Of a stretch of 64,000 nt of DNA, positions 17,612 to 26,826 are shown piece after piece. The notes under the pieces are model-generated. The model did not search any database and was not told the DNA's origin. It worked only from the letters and a program-made list of their open reading frames with translations. This DNA is from JBBQXK01 sp052387255. GTDB lineage: Bacteria > Pseudomonadota > Alphaproteobacteria > Rhodobacterales > Rhodobacteraceae. The stretch's first letter is position 1, and each line of letters begins with the position of its first letter. Both the position numbers and the translations under genes were made by a program. Location: the NCBI GenBank assembly GCA_052387255.1, contig JBQTJI010000008.1, positions 62,001-126,000 on the forward strand, in the 5' to 3' direction.

Positions 17612-17649
17612 ACTATAGCGCAATCGTTTGCCCTTTCCAGTCCGATTGC
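17612..17649 (-). promoter_or_regulatory. candidate promoter and inverted-repeat operator for the ABC transporter genes
   Basis: Reading leftwards, TATAGT (17617-17612) is a good -10 element about 55 bp upstream of the binding-protein start. Directly behind it GCAATCG (17620-17626) and CGATTGC (17643-17649) form a perfect 7-bp inverted repeat with a 16-bp spacer covering the -35 zone. This suggests repression of a second promoter inside the island, perhaps by the SorC-type regulator. Only the sequence pattern is seen. Confidence 0.45.
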
Positions 17650-17761
17650 AGAGAATTTCTGTTCTATATCATGATCTTGACGGCACTCCTGAAAAGCGCG
17701 CGACAACAGCCACAGCCGGCCGGGCCATGGCCTTGCAACGGCGCGATGGGGGTCATCAGGG

Positions 17762-18979
17762 TCACGCACTGTTCTGCGGCGCACCTCCGTGAACCGGGTG
17801 TCCCGTGATCAGCCGCGCCGCAAGGGCGGGTGCATGCAGGTGCGGCAGGTGGCCCGCGCCCGGCACCAGGTGGATGGCGACGGTCGCGGGCAGGCGGGCG
17901 CAGTCCTGCCAGCCGACGATCCGGTCAACCAGCCCGAACACCGCCGTGACCGGAACCCCCAGCCGCCCCAGGTCGGGCGCGATGTCCACCTGCTGCACGC
18001 CCCCCGTGGCGACCGAGGCCGCCAGGGCCGCCGTCCGCCCCCGCTGTTGTCGGATCCGGGCCAGTTCCTGCACCAGCGCCGGCCCCGACACCGGCCCCGC
18101 CCCCAGCATCTCCAGCCCCCGCGCAAGGGCCTCGGGCGTCTCGGCCCCGGCCATCGCGTCCAGGAAATCGCCGTTGATCCGCACCCCCAGCCCCGCCGGG
18201 GCGATCAGCACCAGCGCCTCGACCCTTGCGCCCAGCCGCACGGCCAGCCGCACCGCCAGCACCGCCCCCAGCGAATGCCCGACGATCCGCAGCCGCCCCT
18301 CGGGCAGGCGTGGCAGCAACGCCTCGACCGCTGCCGTGACGTCGGCCACCTCCGCCGCGTCCGCGCCGTGCCCCGGCAGGTCGGGCACCGCCACTGGATG
18401 CCCGAGGCTCGCCAGCCTGCCGGGCAGATCGCGCCAGCCGCCCGCGTGATCGTGCAACCCGTGCAGAAGCACGACCGTCGCCCGTGTGCCCGCCCGGCGC
18501 ACGTCCTCGCCCGTCACGCGTCCGCGCCGCCCGGTGCCGGTGATGTCGGCCAGATCCATCCCCGCCGCCCGCGCCAGCCGCCGTGCCACCGGGCTTGCCG
18601 CCACCCGTCCGGTCGGATTCACGAATGTTAACAAATCGTTGCTTTCCCGGCGGGGAAATACGACATCGCCGGATCGGCCTGCCCCAGCGGGAAGGGTGGC
18701 GGCCTCTGCGGCTGCGACCGCCGGGCTGTCCGCAGCGCCCCCCTCGACCTCGACCTCGGCGATCGGGGCGTCCAGCGCCACCATGTCGCCCGGTGCCACC
18801 AGTTGCGCGATCAGCCGTCCGTCCTGCATCGCGGGCACTTCGACCACGGTCTTGTCGGTCTCGACCTCCAAGAGCACCTCGCCCCGCCGGAACGCGGCAC
18901 CCGGTGCCACCAGCCAGTCGGTGACCCGCGCCTCTTCCATCGTCTCGCCCAGGCGCGGCAGGGTCAGGATCACGCCCAT
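17762..18979 (-). CDS. acoC: acetoin-dehydrogenase-type E2: lipoyl domain fused to alpha/beta-hydrolase
   Basis: The 405-residue protein has an N-terminal lipoyl domain with lipoylation Lys43 (ETDKTVVEV), a peripheral subunit-binding domain near 124-160, and from about 167 an alpha/beta-hydrolase with nucleophile motif GHSLG (Ser236), not the usual catalytic acyltransferase core. This is the AcoC layout of acetoin dehydrogenase complexes, which take an acyl group cleaved by the E1 and pass it to CoA. It is 18 bp after the E1 beta gene, across a 14-bp tandem duplication. No E3 (dihydrolipoamide dehydrogenase) is in the window, so one must come from elsewhere. Confidence 0.9.
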   Translation of the reverse strand: MGVILTLPRLGETMEEARVTDWLVAPGAAFRRGEVLLEVETDKTVVEVPAMQDGRLIAQLVAPGDMVALDAPIAEVEVEGGAADSPAVAAAEAATLPAGAGRSGDVVFPRRESNDLLTFVNPTGRVAASPVARRLARAAGMDLADITGTGRRGRVTGEDVRRAGTRATVVLLHGLHDHAGGWRDLPGRLASLGHPVAVPDLPGHGADAAEVADVTAAVEALLPRLPEGRLRIVGHSLGAVLAVRLAVRLGARVEALVLIAPAGLGVRINGDFLDAMAGAETPEALARGLEMLGAGPVSGPALVQELARIRQQRGRTAALAASVATGGVQQVDIAPDLGRLGVPVTAVFGLVDRIVGWQDCARLPATVAIHLVPGAGHLPHLHAPALAARLITGHPVHGGAPQNSA

Positions 18980-19007
18980 GTTGTCACGCCCATGTTGTCA
19001 CGCCCAT
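18971..19007. repeat. 14-bp tandem duplication at the E1 beta/E2 junction
   Basis: The unit CACGCCCATGTTGT occurs at 18971-18984 and 18985-18998, and a third partial copy (CACGCCCAT) at 18999-19007. On the coding strand each unit carries ATGGGCGTGA, so the stop of the E1 beta gene lies in one copy and the start of E2 in another. This looks like a slippage duplication of the overlap. Confidence 0.9.
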
Positions 19008-19996
19008 TCGGGGGCCTCGCGCGCCACCAGCCACAGCGCCGTGCCGGCGATCAGCGCCGCGTCCGGGATCGCCCCCCGCTCCAGCGCGGGCGACACCGGG
19101 ATCGGAATATCCTCGCCCCCCACCCGCAGCACAGGTTCCTCCAGCCAGTCGAAACAGGTCTCGCCCAGACGGGCCGCAATCTCGGACGCAACCGAGCCGG
19201 TGACGCAGGCCTCGGCCACCACCATCACCCGGCCCGTGCGGCGGACCGAGGCGACCATCGGCCCCTCGTCCAGCGGGTTCAGGCAGCGCAGGTCGATCAC
19301 CTCGGCCTCGATGCCGCGCGCGGCCAGCACTTCGGCGGCGGCCAGCGATTCGTGGACCATGCGCGACCAGGTCAGGATGGTCAGTTCGCGCCCCGCGCGT
19401 CGGACAACGGGCGCGTGCCAGTCGCCATCGGGTGCATCGACGTCCAGCGTGCCCTTCATCGTGTAAAGCCCCTTGTGTTCGATGAAGACCACCGGGTCGG
19501 GCTGCACCAGGGCCGCGCGCAGCATGTGGTAGGCGTCGTTCACCGTCGCGGGCATCATCAGGCGCAGGCCGGGGGTGTGCATCACCCAGGCCTCAAGGCT
19601 TTGGGAATGCTGCGCCGCCGCCGACCTGCCCGTGCCCCCTTGGGTGCGCAAGACCATCGGCACGCCGATCTGTCCGCCGAACATGTAGCGGCTTTTCGCG
19701 GCCTGGTTGGCCAGCTGGTCCATCACCAGCCCCATGAAATCGACATACATCAGCTCGGCCACGGGCCGCAGGCCCGTCATCGCCGCCCCGACCGCCGCGC
19801 CCACGATGGCAGGTTCAGAAATGGGCGCGTCAATCACCCGGTCGGGCCCGAACAGGTCGATGAGGCCTTTCGTGACCCCATAGGCCCCGCCATACAGCCC
19901 GACCTCCTCACCCAGAAGGATCACGTCGGGATCGGCCTGCATCCCGTCCAGCAGCGCCTGGCGGATCGCCTCGCGGTAGGAGGTCTGGATCACCAT
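18998..19996 (-). CDS. acoB: acetoin-dehydrogenase-type E1 component, beta subunit
   Basis: The 332-residue transketolase-like beta subunit of a 2-oxoacid or acetoin dehydrogenase begins with ILLGEEVGLYGGAYGVTKG, contains the dimer and TPP-site block MYVDFMGL...DQLANQAAK near 85-100, and a C-terminal transketolase domain. With the alpha subunit it forms the thiamine-diphosphate E1 that cleaves a substrate and acylates the lipoyl arm of the E2. It overlaps the alpha gene by 7 bases. The E2 type indicates acetoin or another acyloin rather than pyruvate. Confidence 0.9.
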   Translation of the reverse strand: MVIQTSYREAIRQALLDGMQADPDVILLGEEVGLYGGAYGVTKGLIDLFGPDRVIDAPISEPAIVGAAVGAAMTGLRPVAELMYVDFMGLVMDQLANQAAKSRYMFGGQIGVPMVLRTQGGTGRSAAAQHSQSLEAWVMHTPGLRLMMPATVNDAYHMLRAALVQPDPVVFIEHKGLYTMKGTLDVDAPDGDWHAPVVRRAGRELTILTWSRMVHESLAAAEVLAARGIEAEVIDLRCLNPLDEGPMVASVRRTGRVMVVAEACVTGSVASEIAARLGETCFDWLEEPVLRVGGEDIPIPVSPALERGAIPDAALIAGTALWLVAREAPEWA

Positions 19997-21021
19997 GCCG
20001 GACCCTCGGACAGCACAGCGCGCAGGCGGTCGGCCTGCGGGCGGGGGGCGGGTGTGCCGGGGGCGTAGACATCCTGGAACATCGTCGCCAGCGCCGGGGC
20101 AGGGGTGGCGACGGCATGGGCCAGCGCCGCATCCATCTCGGCGGCGGCATCCGCATCGATCCGTGCCAGGTCCGCCGTTTCGGCCAGCCCCTCGGCCAGC
20201 AGCCGGCCGCGCGCGATGGCCAGGGGGTCGCGGGCGCGGCCCTCGGCCTCTTCCTCGGGGCTGCGGTAGGGCGACTTGTCCATCCGGGCGTGGCCGTGGA
20301 ACCGGTAGGCGTCGATCTCCAGGAACCCCGGCTGCCCGCCCCGCGCCGCCGCCACCAGCGCGCGGGCGGCATCATGCACCGCCTCGACATCGGCACCGTC
20401 GGCGCGGCCGGCGCGCAGGCCGAACGCCTCGGCACGCGCGCCAAAGGCCACGCGCCCGGCGGAACGGTCCACCCGCGTGCCCATGCCGTACTGGTTGTTG
20501 AGGCAGCAGAAGATCACCGGCAGCCGCCACAGCGCCGCCATGTTCATCGATTCGTACAGGATGCCCTGGCTCATCGCGCCATCGCCGAAAAAGGCGACCG
20601 AGACATGCCCGCTACGCCGGTTCCGCGCCGTCAGGCCTGCGCCGACGACATGCGGGATGCCGCCCCCCACGATGGCATTCGCCCCCAGATGCCCCAGCGC
20701 CCGGTCGGCGATGTGCATCGACCCGCCCTTGCCGCGACAGTAGCCGTCCTCTTTCCCGGCAATCTCGGCCATCATCCGGGCGGGATCGGCCCCGCGCCCC
20801 AGAAACACGCCATGCCCCCGGTGGTGCGTGGTGAAGGTGTCGCCCGCCGCCATCGCGTCGGTCATCCCCACGACCGCCTCTTCGCCGATCGACAGGTGCA
20901 GCATCGACCCCGCCGACTGCCCGCGCAGGAACAGCTCGCCCACCCGTTCCTCGAACGACCGGATGCGGCGCATCATGGCATAGCGGGCCAGCGCGGCGGT
21001 ATTGGTGGCGGTGTCGGGCAT
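19990..21021 (-). CDS. acoA: acetoin-dehydrogenase-type E1 component, alpha subunit
   Basis: The 343-residue alpha subunit contains the thiamine-diphosphate motif beginning GDGAMSQG and ending near NNQYGMGT, the phosphate-site segment RGKGGSMH and the HHRGHG loop of the E1 alpha family. It starts one base inside the end of the kinase gene (TGATG) and overlaps the beta gene, so kinase, alpha and beta are coupled. Sequence alone cannot separate pyruvate, acetoin and other acyloin specificity; the partner E2 with a hydrolase domain favours an acyloin. Confidence 0.9.
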   Translation of the reverse strand: MPDTATNTAALARYAMMRRIRSFEERVGELFLRGQSAGSMLHLSIGEEAVVGMTDAMAAGDTFTTHHRGHGVFLGRGADPARMMAEIAGKEDGYCRGKGGSMHIADRALGHLGANAIVGGGIPHVVGAGLTARNRRSGHVSVAFFGDGAMSQGILYESMNMAALWRLPVIFCCLNNQYGMGTRVDRSAGRVAFGARAEAFGLRAGRADGADVEAVHDAARALVAAARGGQPGFLEIDAYRFHGHARMDKSPYRSPEEEAEGRARDPLAIARGRLLAEGLAETADLARIDADAAAEMDAALAHAVATPAPALATMFQDVYAPGTPAPRPQADRLRAVLSEGPAW

Positions 21022-22514
21022 CAGGCGGTCTCTCGCAGGGGTTTCAGCGCGCCATAGGCGGCACGGTAGCGGGCATAGATCGGGGCATAGGCGGCGTGCG
21101 CGCGCCTGTCGGGCGTGACCGTGCGGGCGACGCGCACCATGGCGGCGCAGCCGTCGTCGATGGTGGCGAACGCCCCGGCCCCGGTGGCGGCCAGGATCGC
21201 GGAGCCCAGGGCACAGGCCTCGGTTTCCTCGGTGACCTCCAAGGGCAGGCCCAGTGTGTCGGCATGGACCTGCATCCAGAAATCCGACCGTGTCGCGCCC
21301 CCCGCCACGACGATCCGCCGCGCGTCGAAGGCGTCGCCGAAGGTGTCCACGATCAGCCGCGTCCCGAAACAGACGCCCTCGACCAGCGCACGATAGACAT
21401 GGGCGGGGGTGTGCTTCAGCGTCAGCCCGGTGATCGCGCCGCGCGACAGGGCGTCGGTGTGGGGCGTGCGGTTGCCCTGGAAGTGGTCCTGCACCAGCAG
21501 CCCCTCGGCCCCCGGCGGCAGCGCCGCCGCCTGTGCATTCAGCGTGTCGAAGTCGATGTGGTCCGCAAAGTGGCGCTTGAACCAGGCGATGACCGACCCG
21601 GTCGAGGTCTGACCCCCCTCGATGATCGGACGCCCCGGATAGACGCAATCCATGTAGGTGCCCCAGACTCCGGCGGCATGCACCGCGCGGCTGGCCACGC
21701 CCAGGTGCAGGTGCGACGATCCGGTGATCATCGCCATCTCGCCGGGTTGGGTCACCCCAAGCCCGATCATGCCGATGAAGGCATCCGCCCCGCCCTGCAC
21801 CACGGGCGTGCCTGCCAGCAGCCCCAGATGGGCTGCCGCATCATCCGTCAGCGCGCCGATGATCTGACCGGGGGCCACGATCCGCGACGGCCAGCGGTCG
21901 CGCAACGACTCAAGGCCCAGCCGTTCCAGCAGCGTCACCGGCCAGCCGCCATGGCCGGTCTGGTAGTGCCAGCGCATCGTCAGGTTGTTGAGCGAGGCCA
22001 CCCATTGCCCGGTGAGGCACAGGTTCAGGTAGTCCTGATACTCGCCGATCATCGCGGCGCGGGCATAGACCTCGGGCTGATGGCGCGACAGCCACAGTGC
22101 CTTGGGGATCATCCATTCCGGCGACACCGGCCCAGCGCCGTTGCCGTTGACCCGCAGCGCGGGATCGCCGCAGGCGGCCACGTCCGCCGCCTCGCGGTGG
22201 GCGCGGACGTCCATCCACAACAGGCAGGGCCGCAGGGACCGACCCTGCGCGTCCAGCGCCACGACGGTGCAGGACGTCGTGTCGGCGGTGAGCGCCAGGA
22301 TGTCGCCGGGGGCGACGCCCGAGACCTCCAGCGCCTGCCGCACCGCCACGCCGCAGGCGTGCCACCAGTCCGAAGGGGTCTGCTCGGCCTGTGCGGGTTC
22401 GGGAAAGGTGGTGGCATAGGCACACTTGCCGACCCCCACCGACCGGCCGCGCAGGTCGAAGACGTGGGCGCGCAAGCCCTCGGTCCCGCCGTCGATGCCG
22501 ATCACATGGCCCAC
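21021..22514 (-). CDS. FGGY-family carbohydrate kinase
   Basis: The protein is about 497 residues with the FGGY N-terminal phosphate-binding start VIGIDGGTEGLRA and the C-terminal ATP-site loop VVAGGATRSDFW, as in ribulokinase/xylulokinase relatives. It is first gene of the leftward operon. Start choice: GTG 22514 has AGGGGG nine bases upstream; ATG 22544 (no SD) and GTG 22505 are alternatives. The substrate is probably a ketopentose, deoxyketose or polyol taken up by the downstream ABC system. Close relationship to a characterised kinase cannot be claimed from reading alone. Confidence 0.88.
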   Translation of the reverse strand: MGHVIGIDGGTEGLRAHVFDLRGRSVGVGKCAYATTFPEPAQAEQTPSDWWHACGVAVRQALEVSGVAPGDILALTADTTSCTVVALDAQGRSLRPCLLWMDVRAHREAADVAACGDPALRVNGNGAGPVSPEWMIPKALWLSRHQPEVYARAAMIGEYQDYLNLCLTGQWVASLNNLTMRWHYQTGHGGWPVTLLERLGLESLRDRWPSRIVAPGQIIGALTDDAAAHLGLLAGTPVVQGGADAFIGMIGLGVTQPGEMAMITGSSHLHLGVASRAVHAAGVWGTYMDCVYPGRPIIEGGQTSTGSVIAWFKRHFADHIDFDTLNAQAAALPPGAEGLLVQDHFQGNRTPHTDALSRGAITGLTLKHTPAHVYRALVEGVCFGTRLIVDTFGDAFDARRIVVAGGATRSDFWMQVHADTLGLPLEVTEETEACALGSAILAATGAGAFATIDDGCAAMVRVARTVTPDRRAHAAYAPIYARYRAAYGALKPLRETA

Positions 22515-22544
22515 CGCCCCTAGCCCCCTTTGCTGCACCCGCAT

Positions 22545-22577
22545 TGCTGCGCAGCAGTATTGTGCATGACTTGCACA
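22545..22577. promoter_or_regulatory. divergent operator: 12-bp palindrome and TGTGCA-N5-TGCACA
   Basis: Between the FGGY kinase and the SorC-type regulator lie TGCTGCGCAGCA (22545-22556), a perfect palindrome, and TGTGCA-TGACT-TGCACA (22561-22577), a perfect 6-bp inverted repeat with a 5-bp spacer. The sites are about 40 bp upstream of the regulator start and next to the kinase start, in the only space from which both gene sets can be transcribed. Likely binding sites of the adjacent SorC-type protein. Confidence 0.55.
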
Positions 22578-22616
22578 TTTGTGATAGTCGTTGACGAAGG
22601 TGGCGGTCAAGGGACT

Positions 22617-23615
22617 ATGATGCCCCGACGCTGCACCGGAACCCCCGCCCCCCGCATGACCCAGACGCGCCCCGACACCGATGACCTGATGCAGGCCGCC
22701 TGGCTGTACCATGTCGGCCGGATGAGCCAGGAAGAGGTCAGCCAGCGGCTGGGCATCTCGCGCTTCAAGGTGCTGCGCCTGCTGGCCGAAGCGCGCGACC
22801 GGGGGCTGGTGCGCGTCACCCTGGAACACGAGACGACGCCCACCCTGACGCTGGCCCAGGCGATTGCCGACCGCTTCGGTCTGATCGAGGTGCAGGTGGC
22901 CCCGATGCCCGCCGCCATCACCGACGAGATCGTCGCGCGCCGGGCCGTGGGCATCGTCGCCGCCGGGTTCCTGTCGCGCATCGGGCGCAGCGACGGGCCG
23001 CTGGCCATCGGCGTCGGCTGGGGCCGGACGCTGGCGGCGATGGTGCAGGCGGTGAACGGGCTGCGCAACCCGCACCTGTGCTTCGTGTCGCTGATGGGGT
23101 CGATGGCCAGCATGGCCGAAACCAGCCCGTCCGAGGTCTGCACAAGGCTGGCCGCGCTGACCGGCGGGTCGGCCAAGTTCCTGGCCGCTCCCTTCGTCAC
23201 CGACAGCGAAGAGGACTGCCGCGTGGTCCTGAACCAGCGGCTGGTGCGCGAGACGCTGGTGGCGGCGCGCGCCGCACCCTATGCCATCATCGGGCTGGGC
23301 GACTGTTCGGCGCAGGCGCTGCTGTACACCAGCGGCATCCTGACCGATGACGAGGCGGAGGAACTGGTGCGGGTGGGGGCGGTGGCGGACAGCACGGGCA
23401 AGTTCTTTTGCGCCGACGGGTCGCTGGCACCGACCGACCTCAACCGCCGCGCGCCGTCCATCGGGCTGGACGACCTGCGCCGGATGGACGTGATGTTGCT
23501 GGCGGCGGGCGTGAACAAGGCGGTGGCGACAAGGGCGCTGCTGCGGTCGGGCATCGTCAACCGGCTGGTCGCGGACGAGGCGATGGCGCGGCTGCTGCTG
23601 GAGGGTGACGCATGA
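22617..23615 (+). CDS. SorC/DeoR-type sugar-binding transcriptional regulator
   Basis: The roughly 332-residue protein has an N-terminal helix-turn-helix (MSQEEVSQRLGISRFKVLRL, about residues 35-55) followed by the SorC sugar-phosphate-binding domain (motifs GVGWGRTLAAM and GLGDCSAQALLY). Such regulators respond to a phosphorylated sugar intermediate, commonly derepressing on binding. It faces the FGGY operon across a palindromic spacer and overlaps mtnK by 4 bases, so it probably controls both arms. Start ATG 22617 or the adjacent ATG 22620 follows AAGGG; ATG 22656 is a shorter option. Confidence 0.9.
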   Translation: MMPRRCTGTPAPRMTQTRPDTDDLMQAAWLYHVGRMSQEEVSQRLGISRFKVLRLLAEARDRGLVRVTLEHETTPTLTLAQAIADRFGLIEVQVAPMPAAITDEIVARRAVGIVAAGFLSRIGRSDGPLAIGVGWGRTLAAMVQAVNGLRNPHLCFVSLMGSMASMAETSPSEVCTRLAALTGGSAKFLAAPFVTDSEEDCRVVLNQRLVRETLVAARAAPYAIIGLGDCSAQALLYTSGILTDDEAEELVRVGAVADSTGKFFCADGSLAPTDLNRRAPSIGLDDLRRMDVMLLAAGVNKAVATRALLRSGIVNRLVADEAMARLLLEGDA

Positions 23616-24879
23616 CGATCCCGCCCGACTACAGCCCCTTCACCGCCGACACCCTGCGCGCGCGGCTGTCGGGCGTGGCCGCCGTGACCGACCAGCTTGG
23701 CACCGATACCGTCGCCTGGGACGTCCGCGAGGTGGGCGACGGCAACCTGAACCTGGTCTTCATCGTGAAGTCGCCGCAGGGCGCGCTGGTGGTCAAGCAG
23801 GCCCTGCCCTGGCTGCGCGTCGTGGGCGAAGGCTGGCCCCTGCCGCTGCGCCGGTCCTACTTCGAATGGCAGGCGTTGACGCGCCATGCCGCCCGCGATC
23901 CGGGCCGGGTGCCGCAGGTGTACCATTTCGACGAGGTGCAGGCGCTGGTCGTCATGCGCTATCTGACGCCGCACGTCATCCTGCGCAAATCCATCGTCGC
24001 GGGGGTGATCCACCCCCATCTGGCCCGCCACATGGGCCTGTTCCTGGCGCGCACGCTGTTCCGCGGGTCGAACCTGTCGATGCCTGCGGCACGGGCCAAG
24101 GCGGACCTCGCGATGTTCGCGGGCAATGCGGAACTCGCCGACATCACCGAGAACCTGGTGTTCAGCGACCCGTACTGCGAGGCCCGGCTGAACCGCCACA
24201 CGCCGGGGCTGGAGCCCTGGGCTGCGCGGTTGCGCGCCGACCGCGACATGAAGGTGGCGGCGCAGGCGATGAAGCACGCCTTCGTGTCCAAGGCCGAGAC
24301 GCTGGTGCACGGCGATCTGCATTCCGGCTCGATCATGGTGACCGCCGGTGACACGCAGGTCATCGACCCCGAGTTCGCGATCTATGGTCCCTTCGGGTTC
24401 GACGTGGGCATGCTGCTGGCGAACTTCCTGCTCGGGTACTTTGCCCAATCCGGACACGAAACCGCCACGGGTGACCGCGACGCCTGCCGCGACTGGCTGC
24501 TTGGCGCGGTCGAAGAAACCTGGGCGGTGTTTGAATCCGAGTTCACCCATCTGTGGCACGGCGACCGTACCGGCATCCTCTATGAACGCCACCTGTTCGA
24601 AGGGGCGGGTGACCCCCTGGGTTCGGCGCAGGCCCTGTCAGGGGTGATGCGGGGCATCTGGGCCGATGCCCTTGGCTTTGCCGGCTGCGAGATGCACCGC
24701 CGCATCCTGGGCCTGGCCCATGTCGAGGATCTCGAGGCGATCCCCGACCCTGCCCGCCGCGTGGTGGCGGAACGCCGCGCGCTGGCCTGCGGGCGCGAAC
24801 TGGCGGTGGGGCGGGGCGCGATCCGCACCACGGGCGAGGTGACGGCACTGGCACGGATGATCGACCAGGGGGATCTGTC

Positions 24880-24883
<4 letters not shown>
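23612..24883 (+). CDS. mtnK: S-methyl-5-thioribose kinase
   Basis: This 423-residue kinase of the choline-kinase-like fold has catalytic loop LVHGDLHSGSIM (about residue 230) and metal-site motif IDPEFAIYGPFGFD (251-264), both diagnostic for MtnK. It phosphorylates 5-methylthioribose at C1, and relatives also accept 5-deoxyribose. Length is normal. It overlaps the regulator by 4 bases and mtnA by 4 bases. Together with mtnA and the aldolase it reconstructs the C1-phosphorylation branch of methylthioribose/5-deoxyribose salvage. Confidence 0.92.
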
Positions 24884-25967
<1,084 letters not shown>

Positions 25968-25971
<4 letters not shown>

Positions 25972-26615
25972 CCCTGCGCGACGACATCGTGGCAACCGTC
26001 CGCGACCTGGACCGGACCGGCCTGAACCGGGGGTCGTCGGGCAACGTGTCGGCCCGCGACGGCGATGCGATGCTGGTGACGCCGTCCGCCGTGCCGCCCG
26101 CCGACCTGACGCCCGAGATGATCTGCCGGATGCCCCTCGACCGGGACTACGGCACCTGGGAGGGGCCCCTGAAACCCTCGACCGAATGGCGCTTTCACCT
26201 CGACCTCCTGCGCGCCCGGCCCGACGTGGGGGCAATCGTCCACACCCACGCCCCGTTTTCCACCATCCTGGCCATCGCCCGCAAACCCATCCCGGCGGTC
26301 CACTACATGATGGCGGCCTTCGGCGGCCCCGAGATCCGCGTGGCCGACTATGCCACCTACGGCACCGCCGACCTGTCGGCCCATGTGGTGGCGGCGATGG
26401 AAGGGCGGGCGGGCTGCCTGATGGCCAACCACGGGATGCTGACGGCGGGACCCAACCTGAAACGCGCACTGTGGCTGGCGCAGGAGCTTGAGGCGCTGGC
26501 GCACCAATATTTCCACGTGCTGCAGATCGGCGGCGGGGTGATCCTGTCCGAGGATCAGCTGGCGGAGACGGCGAAGGGGTTCGCGGGGTACGGGGTGGGG
26601 GCAGTGAAGGGGTGA
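25968..26615 (+). CDS. class II aldolase (FucA/MtnB-like fold)
   Basis: The 215-residue zinc aldolase/dehydratase family protein has zinc ligands in VHTHAPFST (His-x-His near 90) and ANHGM (near 152), and a conserved STEWRFH motif near 70. The start overlaps the mtnA stop (ATGA). The same fold includes fuculose-1-P aldolase and the MtnB dehydratase. Next to mtnK and mtnA without the rest of the methionine salvage genes (mtnC, mtnD), an aldolase role is favoured: splitting the ribulose-1-P intermediate into dihydroxyacetone phosphate and an aldehyde, as in the DHAP shunt. Confidence 0.85.
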
Positions 26616-26686
26616 CCCTTGGACAGGCCCGCCGACATCCGCTAAAGCCCGCAGCGACCAATGTGAATCGCACGTGGTTCGTCAGA

Positions 26687-26768
26687 TGCAGTCGCCCCGG
26701 CGCAGGCCGGGGCCTCGACTGTCGGCACGCAAGGCATCAAGGCCCCGGCCTGCGCCGGGGCGACTGCA
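26687..26768. repeat. REP-like GC-rich inverted repeat, copy 2 (perfect arms)
   Basis: Two perfectly complementary 28-bp arms (left at 26687-26714, beginning TGCAGTCGCCCCGGCG) flank a 26-bp loop. It lies between the aldolase stop and the lysA start and separates the sugar island from core genes. It could terminate the island transcript. An open frame passes through it towards lysA, which argues for the internal GTG start of lysA. Confidence 0.85.
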
Positions 26769-26826
26769 CGGAAGGTTGCGCCAAGAGCATCTTGGCGTTG
26801 TCGCAGCACCGCACGGGGACGCCAAC

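Noticed and set aside
19990..21021. Calling the E1 genes pyruvate dehydrogenase
   Set aside because: The partner E2 has an alpha/beta-hydrolase rather than an acyltransferase core, as in acetoin dehydrogenase AcoC, and the genes sit in a sugar operon.
26674..26826. ATG-started N-terminal extension of lysA
   Set aside because: The extension translates the REP-like repeat (QSPRRRPGPRL). LysA family alignment begins at the GTG at 26827.
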